Assembly: GCA_036012565.1 (NCBI GenBank)
Contig: DASCPP010000050.1
Span: 1 to 6,423 of the forward strand
Reading direction: 5' to 3'
Length of the DNA stretch: 6,423 nucleotides
Origin: DUAL01 sp036012565
Lineage (GTDB): Bacteria; Bacteroidota; Bacteroidia; Flavobacteriales; BACL11
The position numbers and the translations under genes are program-made. Below, piece after piece: positions 1 through 5,236 of the stretch (position 1 is the first letter of the stretch; each line of letters starts with the position of its first letter). The notes under the pieces are model-generated. The model saw only the letters and a program-made list of their open reading frames with translations, did not search any database and was not told the DNA's origin.

Positions 1-1007
1 GTAAGCTGGATGTGCATAGGTTAGTTACTTTTTTGGGATATAACTTTAATGAAAAAGCTTCATTCGTTTCTGAATTAGAATTTGAACATGTTTCTGAAGT
101 TTATGTTGAGCAAGCATTCTTAGATTACAAGATCAAGAATAATTTATCTATTAATGCAGGTTTAATGCTCATTCCAATGGGTATTCAGAATTTATATCAT
201 GAGCCACCAACTTTTAATGGTGTTGAGAGAACAAATGTGGATAAATACATAATCCCTACTACCTGGAGAGAAATGGGAATTGGTTTAAGCGGTAGAAGCA
301 TAGAACATTCAATAAGCTATCAAGCTATGTTGGTAAATGGGTTTAATGGATATAATGATGGAGGAGTATTTAGCGGGAAAAGTGGATTAAGAAGTGGAAG
401 ACAAAAAGGAGCAGAGTCTTATATTACTTATCCTGATTTTGCAGCAAGAGTTTCTTATTATGGGGCTCCAGGTTTAAATCTTGGATTTTCTTCTTATTTA
501 GGCGATTCAGAAAGTAAAGCTTATGATGGATTAGATTTATCAGATGATGCAGTTGTCGCATCTGCAGATTCTACTATTATTGGAATTCAAATGATTGGAA
601 TTGATGCGCGATATAATAAAGGAGCCTTACAATTAACAGGCCAATATATTATTGCTGAATTATCAAATACTGACCAGTATAATGGATTTACAGGAAAAGA
701 TTTAGGCAGCAAGTTAACAGGATACTATTATGAAGTAGGATATAATTTAATGAATGGAATTATTCCTTCTATTTCAAGTGATTCAGAAGAGTTAATTGCT
801 TTTGCAAGATATGAGAATTACAATACTCATGCTGAGGTTGAAGGCATTGCCATTAATGATGCATATAATAGAACAGAAATGACTTTTGGATTAGGATTTA
901 AAGTTGCTCAAGGTGCTGTATTTAAAGCAGACTATCAAATTAAATCTAATGCTAGTTCTGATGAAAAGAAAGGTCAATTTAATTTAGGAGTAGGTATTTG
1001 GTTTTAG
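1..1007 (+). CDS. Outer-membrane porin-like beta-barrel protein, 5' partial
   Basis: The reading frame is open from the left edge (first full codon at 3, K-L-D-V-H-R...) to TAG at 1005-1007, giving about 334 visible residues. The gene therefore starts outside the window, and the GTG at 12 is only an internal Val codon. The protein has short alternating polar/aromatic strands separated by Gly/Asn/Asp-rich loops, and it ends in GVGIWF. A C-terminal Phe is the usual signature of an outer-membrane barrel recognised by the BAM machinery. Segments such as EVYVEQAFLDYKI, LIPMGIQN, FNGVERTNVDKY and TTWREMG resemble a Bacteroidetes porin family related to phosphate-selective porin O/P; this is recognised from memory, not from a search. 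The role is presumably passive diffusion, substrate unknown. It lies 16 bases before the FMN-binding gene, so the two are probably co-transcribed. The barrel assignment is firm; the exact family is less so. Confidence 0.8.
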   Translation, partial: KLDVHRLVTFLGYNFNEKASFVSELEFEHVSEVYVEQAFLDYKIKNNLSINAGLMLIPMGIQNLYHEPPTFNGVERTNVDKYIIPTTWREMGIGLSGRSIEHSISYQAMLVNGFNGYNDGGVFSGKSGLRSGRQKGAESYITYPDFAARVSYYGAPGLNLGFSSYLGDSESKAYDGLDLSDDAVVASADSTIIGIQMIGIDARYNKGALQLTGQYIIAELSNTDQYNGFTGKDLGSKLTGYYYEVGYNLMNGIIPSISSDSEELIAFARYENYNTHAEVEGIAINDAYNRTEMTFGLGFKVAQGAVFKADYQIKSNASSDEKKGQFNLGVGIWF

Positions 1008-1023
1008 ATTTTAGTTAATATCA

Positions 1024-1542
1024 GTGGATTTTAAACCTCATATAACTAAGGCTATAACTTTAATGGTTGTCGCCTTACTCTTTCTCTCGTTTAAAGCTTC
1101 TTATTGGGAATTTGATAAAAAATATATTGTAAAAATTCAAAAATCTATAGATGAACTATTTGGCAGAAATTCCTATAATTTTGAAGAATTTAAAAACTTT
1201 CAAGAAGCTTTTTACACTATAAAAGAAGCAGATGTTGTATTGGGATATTTTGTTGTTGCAAAGGCTCCTTCAAAATTTCATCAATTTGATTATTACATTG
1301 TTTTTGATGCAAAAACAGAAATCTTAAAAATTGAAGTTTTGAACTATAGGGAAAACTATGGTGCAGAAATATGCAATAAAAACTGGTTGAAACAATTCGT
1401 TAGGCTGCCCACTGAAAACTATGCAAAATATAATAGAATGGTAGATGGAATCTCTGGAGCTACTCTATCGGCAAATAATTTGAAACAAGACGTTTTCAGA
1501 CTTAGTAAACTTTTAAAGAGCCATATTTCTGCTAAAAGATGA
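1024..1542 (+). CDS. Exported FMN-binding-domain protein, probably covalently flavinylated
   Basis: This 172-residue protein has a short basic N-terminus and a hydrophobic segment at about residues 11-23 (ITLMVVALLFLSF). That segment is a signal peptide or N-terminal anchor placing the rest in the periplasm; no lipobox Cys is present. The C-terminal half matches the FMN_bind fold of NqrC/RnfG-type proteins: LNYRENYGAEICNKNWLKQF (about 106-125), then DGISGATLSA (141-150). In this family ApbE attaches FMN through a phosphoester to the Thr of the (S/T)GAT motif, here Thr147. The expected role is one-electron transfer in the periplasm, partner unknown. The GTG at 1024 is chosen because the frame is closed by TAG at 1012-1014 and because it supplies the basic n-region. 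ATG at 1063 (Met14) would remove that region. No ApbE gene is visible here. The gene follows the porin closely and precedes a HmuR/HmuY-like pair, suggesting but not proving a redox role in haem or iron handling. Confidence 0.83.
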   Translation: MDFKPHITKAITLMVVALLFLSFKASYWEFDKKYIVKIQKSIDELFGRNSYNFEEFKNFQEAFYTIKEADVVLGYFVVAKAPSKFHQFDYYIVFDAKTEILKIEVLNYRENYGAEICNKNWLKQFVRLPTENYAKYNRMVDGISGATLSANNLKQDVFRLSKLLKSHISAKR

Positions 1543-1552
1543 TTTTAATCAT
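1539..1552. repeat. 14-bp palindrome upstream of the receptor gene
   Basis: ATGATT-TT-AATCAT is a perfect 6-bp inverted repeat with a 2-base spacer. It overlaps the TGA stop of the FMN-binding gene (1540-1542) and ends 21 bases before the candidate -7 element of the receptor gene. The position would suit an operator near the -33 region. The arms are short and AT-rich, so chance occurrence is a real possibility. No regulator can be named. Confidence 0.35.
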
Positions 1553-1573
1553 ATATACTCCATAAAATTGACT

Positions 1574-1581
1574 TATTTTTG
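1574..1581 (+). promoter_or_regulatory. Candidate -7 promoter element for the receptor-HmuY pair
   Basis: TATTTTTG is an exact match to the Bacteroidetes -7 consensus TAnnTTTG. It lies in the 56-base gap between the FMN-binding gene and the receptor ATG at 1599. Transcription would begin around 1588, leaving a leader of roughly 10 bases. No TTG is found at the usual -33 spacing; the TTG at 1568-1570 is far too close. The promoter is therefore weak or depends on an activator. The upstream genes may also read through, as no terminator is seen in this gap. Confidence 0.5.
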
Positions 1582-1598
1582 CCGTCAATTATTAAATA

Positions 1599-3674
1599 AT
1601 GAAAAACCTTCTTTTTACTTTTTTTTGTTTCTCTTCTTTTATGTGTTTCTCACAAGAAAAAAAAGATAGTATTCTTTTTGAAAAGAAAGTGAAAGAAGTC
1701 ATAATCTCTGCTACAAAATCATCTAAGTCCTTGGAAAAATTACCTCTTCCAGGAAGCATAATTAATAAACAAGAAATTACAGAGACATCATCTAATAAAT
1801 TGGATGAAGTCATTGAAAAACAAACAGGAATAGTTAGTGTGCCTACAAGAACAGGTGCTAAGGGCTTGCAAATGCAAGGGTTAGACGCTTCTTACACTGC
1901 AATTTTACTGGATGGTTGTCCAATGGTTGGCAGATCTTTTGGTGCATTAGACTTAAACCGAATTTCTCTTGCTGATATTGAAAAAATTGAAATTATCAGA
2001 GGAGCTTCCTCTTCTTTATATGGATCAAATGCTTTGGGCGGGGTTATAAATCTAATCAGTAAAGATAAAGTAAAGGATGGTGAAAATATGGAGTTCGGTA
2101 TGAAATACGGCACTAATAATAGTTTTAATACGAATGTGCTTTATCTTTATAAAAAAGGCCGACTGCAACTTTCTAATTCTTTAGATTATTATAAAACAGA
2201 TGGATATGATTTAATAGATTCTGATTTGCTAAATACTATCAATCCTTTTAGCAATTATTCTTTTCGTTCGAAAATAAAATATGATTTAACAAATAAAATC
2301 ATCTTGAAAGCTAACACAAGATATTTCTTACAAGAACAAGAAAACTCAGCTGAACAAGGAAACAACCTTTTGGAAGGTAAAAGCAATATTAATGAATGGA
2401 ATGCGGGGGCTTCTCTAAATTATTTAATGTTTAATAATTTTTCTTCAGAAGCTGAAATTTATACTACTAACTATAAAACAGATGAATTTTTAGAAAATCT
2501 CAACGGGAGTTTGTTTGACGAGAATTATTTTGATCATACCTTGCTGCAATCCGAAATAAAAAATAAATTTAACTTAAAAAAGATGAATGGAATTGTCGGG
2601 TTTGGTATGGCAAAAGAAAAATTAGAGCGCAAGGATTTTTCTAGTATTGCCAAGCAAGATTTGAAATTTATCTACGGCCAGCTAGATTACACTGCTTTTG
2701 GAAGCATTGATATTATTGCCGGAAGCAGATATGACAACTATACTAATTACGATCCTGAAATTTCTAACAAGCTAGCTTTAGGATTCCCTATCTCAAAACA
2801 AATTAAATATATCAGCTCTATAGGGACTGGTTTTAAAATCCCTGATTTCAGACAAAGATATTTCGATTTCACCAATTCCACGATTGGTTATACTGTTTTA
2901 GGTAGGGAGGTGGCTTTTGATGTGTTAACCGAGATGGAAAAGGATGCTATGTTGCAAAATATTTTTATCCCCATCTCAGAAATAAATTCTCCGTTAAAAT
3001 CCGAGACTTCATTAAACATAAATATTGGAATTAAATTTAATCCTAATGATAAAGTATCATTTGATATCAACTTATTTAAAAATGAAGTTAAAAATTTAAT
3101 TGAAGCGCAAATGGTTGCAACTAAAACAAATAGTTTGCCTGTTTTTAGTTATTTCAACCTCAATCAAATAGAAACGAAAGGATTAGAATTTAATACTAGT
3201 TTTCGCCCAAATACTAAATTGGAGATAAAAGCAGGCTACCAATTACTATATGCCTATGATATGGATGTAAAGGATAGGTTTGAAAATGGAGATATGTATG
3301 CTAAAGATTTGCAAACATTAGAAAGTTTTAAGTTGAGCAAAGAAGATTATTTTGGGCTTTTTAACCGCTCCAGACATATGGGGAATCTGAAGCTTTTTTA
3401 TAATTTAAATGAAAAAATAGATTTACACACTATCATTACCTATAGAAGCAAATACGCTCTAAATGATTCAAACGGAAATGACATTTTAGATAGCTACGAT
3501 CGGTTTGTTGAAGGATATGCTTTATGTGATGTAGGGGTTGCCCATCACACGTCTTCTTTAAGGTCTATTCAATTAGGAGTGAAAAATGTCTTTGGATTTA
3601 CAAATCCAGAATACATTAGTAATATATCTGGAAGATTATATTACTTTCAAATTAAAATAAATATTAATAATTAA
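1599..3674 (+). CDS. HmuR-like TonB-dependent outer-membrane receptor
   Basis: This 691-residue protein would import haem or a similar ligand across the outer membrane using TonB energy. Residues 1-18 form a signal peptide (KNLLFTFFCF... with a likely cut before Gln19). The plug domain spans about 33-155, opening with KEVIISATKS and containing the typical LLDGCPM (103-109) and IEIIRGASSSLYGSNALGGV (130-149). The barrel fills the rest and ends with GRLYYFQIKININN. FKIPDFRQRYFDFTN (412-426) and INSPLKSETS (462-471) sit where haem receptors carry the FRAP and NPNL boxes, but both are degenerate. The stretch between them (411-470) contains no His, although HmuR-type receptors often use one there. 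There is no N-terminal carboxypeptidase-like domain, so it is not a SusC-type receptor. ATG 1599 is followed directly by the signal peptide. The stop lies 5 bases before the HmuY gene, so they are translated from one message. The receptor class is certain; the haem substrate is inferred mainly from HmuY. Confidence 0.92.
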   Translation: MKNLLFTFFCFSSFMCFSQEKKDSILFEKKVKEVIISATKSSKSLEKLPLPGSIINKQEITETSSNKLDEVIEKQTGIVSVPTRTGAKGLQMQGLDASYTAILLDGCPMVGRSFGALDLNRISLADIEKIEIIRGASSSLYGSNALGGVINLISKDKVKDGENMEFGMKYGTNNSFNTNVLYLYKKGRLQLSNSLDYYKTDGYDLIDSDLLNTINPFSNYSFRSKIKYDLTNKIILKANTRYFLQEQENSAEQGNNLLEGKSNINEWNAGASLNYLMFNNFSSEAEIYTTNYKTDEFLENLNGSLFDENYFDHTLLQSEIKNKFNLKKMNGIVGFGMAKEKLERKDFSSIAKQDLKFIYGQLDYTAFGSIDIIAGSRYDNYTNYDPEISNKLALGFPISKQIKYISSIGTGFKIPDFRQRYFDFTNSTIGYTVLGREVAFDVLTEMEKDAMLQNIFIPISEINSPLKSETSLNINIGIKFNPNDKVSFDINLFKNEVKNLIEAQMVATKTNSLPVFSYFNLNQIETKGLEFNTSFRPNTKLEIKAGYQLLYAYDMDVKDRFENGDMYAKDLQTLESFKLSKEDYFGLFNRSRHMGNLKLFYNLNEKIDLHTIITYRSKYALNDSNGNDILDSYDRFVEGYALCDVGVAHHTSSLRSIQLGVKNVFGFTNPEYISNISGRLYYFQIKININN

Positions 3675-3679
3675 CAAAA

Positions 3680-3715
3680 ATGAAAACAAAAATGAAAACA
3701 AAAATGAAAACAAAA
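3680..3715 (+). repeat. Three tandem 12-bp repeats, each carrying an in-frame ATG
   Basis: The unit ATGAAAACAAAA occurs three times without mismatch (3680-3691, 3692-3703, 3704-3715). A partial copy, ACAAAA, precedes it at 3674-3679. The unit is a multiple of three, so each copy adds Met-Lys-Thr-Lys to the N-terminus and each ATG has nearly the same upstream context. A change in copy number would keep the frame and alter only the basic n-region of the signal peptide and the number of start codons. Confidence 0.95.
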
Positions 3716-4327
3716 GTTTTTCTTTCTTTTCTTGCAATTGCATTTGCATTTGCGGGATGCAAGAAAGATTCTACTGATCCAGAAACAGTAATAACAGCTA
3801 CAATTACTGAATTAGATGCTCAGGCATCAGTTACACCAAACCCGCCTCCAGCACCCCCAACTATTACTGGAGAGTACACTAAATTTAGCTTTGCAGAAGG
3901 CGGGGTGGTTGAAGGTGATAATTGGGATGTTGCCTTTAGATCAACAAGTATTATTGTAAATGGCGGTGTGGCTTCTGATTCATCTCAACCAAGCAGGACA
4001 GGTCATGCTGCGGTTTATTTGATAGATGGGACAATGGCAGAGATTACTTCAGTAGATGAAGCATTGTTAATGCAAGACAATTCTAATGTAACGGCTATAA
4101 TTGATGATATGGGGTATCAGCAAATGGGGTGGTGTGTTTATGATCAAACAACTAATATTATTTCACCAATCGCTGGTAAAATATTAGTCTTTAGAACACA
4201 TGATAATAAGTATGCAAAAGTTGAGATTCTGAATTTTTATGATTCAACTATGTCAAACATTTATGGCGGTTTTTATACATTTAACTATGTGTACCAATCT
4301 GAAGAAGGAAATTTAACTTTTGAATAA
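3680..4327 (+). CDS. hmuY: HmuY-family haem-binding lipoprotein
   Basis: HmuY proteins are surface lipoproteins that capture haem and pass it to the partner TonB receptor. The protein has 215 residues from the first ATG, or 207 from the third (3704). The third gives a standard lipoprotein signal MKTKVFLSFLAIAFAFAG-C; all three starts are usable and the choice is open. The lipobox is FAGC with Cys27, followed by KKDSTD, a charged stretch compatible with surface export. A Pro-rich linker (53-60, PNPPPAPP) leads into the HmuY fold: NWDVAFRSTSIIVNGG (81-96), VFRTHDNKYAKVEILNFY (170-187) and a final strand GGFYTFNYVYQ (196-206). Porphyromonas gingivalis HmuY binds haem with two His, while some relatives use Met. 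Here His109 and His174 and Met119, 131, 144 and 149 are candidates that cannot be resolved by eye. It lies 5 bases after the receptor gene and ends before a strong terminator. Family confidence is good; the haem ligand is inferred. Confidence 0.85.
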   Translation: MKTKMKTKMKTKVFLSFLAIAFAFAGCKKDSTDPETVITATITELDAQASVTPNPPPAPPTITGEYTKFSFAEGGVVEGDNWDVAFRSTSIIVNGGVASDSSQPSRTGHAAVYLIDGTMAEITSVDEALLMQDNSNVTAIIDDMGYQQMGWCVYDQTTNIISPIAGKILVFRTHDNKYAKVEILNFYDSTMSNIYGGFYTFNYVYQSEEGNLTFE

Positions 4328-4347
4328 ATCATCTTCATGAAGGTAAG

Positions 4348-4384
4348 AATAGAAAAAGCATCCAAATTGGATGCTTTTTCTATT
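4348..4384. terminator. Perfect 16-bp hairpin, rho-independent terminator
   Basis: The arms AATAGAAAAAGCATCC (4348-4363) and GGATGCTTTTTCTATT (4369-4384) pair without mismatch around the 5-base loop AAATT. The A-rich left arm and T-rich right arm suit termination on either strand. It starts 21 bases after the HmuY stop and closes that operon. Its right end runs into the -7 element and start region of the msr gene. Confidence 0.88.
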
Positions 4385-4388
4385 TTTG
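4381..4388 (+). promoter_or_regulatory. Candidate -7 promoter element for msrBA
   Basis: TATTTTTG matches TAnnTTTG exactly and shares nine bases (TATTTTTGC) with the element before the receptor gene. Its first four bases form the outer end of the terminator stem. It lies only 5 bases before ATG 4394, which predicts a leaderless or almost leaderless transcript. A TTG is present at 4367-4369, but its spacing is shorter than usual for a -33 element. Confidence 0.5.
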
Positions 4389-4393
4389 CGAAA

Positions 4394-5236
4394 ATGAAAA
4401 AAGATTATTTTTCACATCTTAGCCCTGAGGAAAAAAATATCCTAAAAGATAAAGGAACAGAAACCCCTTTTTCAGGGGAATACAATGATTTTTTTGAAGT
4501 AGGAATATTTGTTTGTAGAGCATGCGACTCCCCACTTTATGAATCCAATACAAAATTTGATTCAGGATGTGGATGGCCATCTTTTGATGAGGAATTAGAG
4601 GGGTCCATTGTTCGTTATGAAGATTTAAGTGGCGGTAGAGTTAGAATAGAAATTTGTTGCAGAAAATGTGATGGGCATTTAGGACATGTTTTTAAGGGAG
4701 AACAAATCACAGCAAAAAACACCAGGCATTGCGTGAATTCCTTGAGCATCAAATTTATTGCTCACAATCATTTGGAAGAAGCTACTTTTGGGGCTGGTTG
4801 TTTTTGGCATGTTGAAAAACTTTTTAGGGGAACTAAAGGGGTCTATCTTGCTAATTCTGGTTATATGGGTGGAGACACTTTAAATCCAACTTACAAAGAA
4901 ATCTGTATGGGTGACACAAATCATGCTGAAGTAGTTCATTTGTGTTTTAATCCTGATGTAATTTCCTATAATACTCTACTAAATATCTTTTGGAAAAATC
5001 ACAATCCAACAACCTTAAACAGACAAGGCGTTGATGAAGGGACACAATATCGATCAATTGTTTTTTACCATTCAAATAGTCAAAAAGAAATTTTCGAAAA
5101 ATCAATATTAGAACAATCAAAGAATTGGGAAAATCAAATTGTAACGCAACTATTTCCTGCTACAACTTTTTATAGGGCTGAGGAATATCATCAGAATTAT
5201 CTTAACAAAAACAATTTAGGTAGTTGTGGTTTATGA
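4394..5236 (+). CDS. msrBA: Bifunctional methionine sulfoxide reductase, MsrB-MsrA fusion
   Basis: The protein reduces both epimers of methionine sulfoxide, MsrB the R form and MsrA the S form, and so repairs oxidised proteins. No signal peptide is seen, so it acts in the cytoplasm. The chosen ATG 4394 gives 280 residues beginning MKKDYFSHLSPEEKNILKDKG, typical for MsrB. The longer frame from ATG 4337 is rejected because it would translate the terminator and the -7 element. MsrB (about 1-122): zinc Cys pairs C41/C44 (CRAC) and C89/C92 (CRKC), SGCGWPSF with C59, GHLGHVF, and catalytic C113 in RHCVNS. MsrA (about 130-280): catalytic C136 in GAGCFW, SGYMGG, NHAEVV, GTQYRS, EEYHQNYL, and a likely resolving C278 near the end. 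All key residues are intact. The B-then-A order is the less familiar arrangement compared with MsrA-MsrB fusions, but is known in annotated proteins. Its stop overlaps the convergent kinase gene by 6 bases. Confidence 0.95.
   Translation: MKKDYFSHLSPEEKNILKDKGTETPFSGEYNDFFEVGIFVCRACDSPLYESNTKFDSGCGWPSFDEELEGSIVRYEDLSGGRVRIEICCRKCDGHLGHVFKGEQITAKNTRHCVNSLSIKFIAHNHLEEATFGAGCFWHVEKLFRGTKGVYLANSGYMGGDTLNPTYKEICMGDTNHAEVVHLCFNPDVISYNTLLNIFWKNHNPTTLNRQGVDEGTQYRSIVFYHSNSQKEIFEKSILEQSKNWENQIVTQLFPATTFYRAEEYHQNYLNKNNLGSCGL

Noticed and set aside
12..1007. GTG at 12 as the start of the porin gene
   Set aside because: The frame is open to the left edge with family-like residues (KLDVHR), and no signal peptide follows the GTG. 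The gene is truncated by the window.
1568..1570. TTG as the -33 element of the receptor promoter
   Set aside because: It is only 3 bases before the -7 element, far from the spacing of about 19-20 bases expected in Bacteroidetes.
1592..1813. Minus-strand open frame of 73 codons
   Set aside because: It lies antisense to the receptor signal peptide and plug region, has no protein-like features of its own, and is a shadow of the real gene. The same applies to 1892-2113 and 2888-3070.
4337..4393. N-terminal extension of the msr protein from ATG 4337
   Set aside because: It coincides with a perfect terminator hairpin and a promoter element, and the MsrB homology starts only after ATG 4394.
4341..4393. 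Riboswitch or leader RNA before msrBA
   Set aside because: The only structure is a simple hairpin with a 5-base loop and T-rich flank, fully explained as a terminator. There is almost no transcribed leader after the -7 element.
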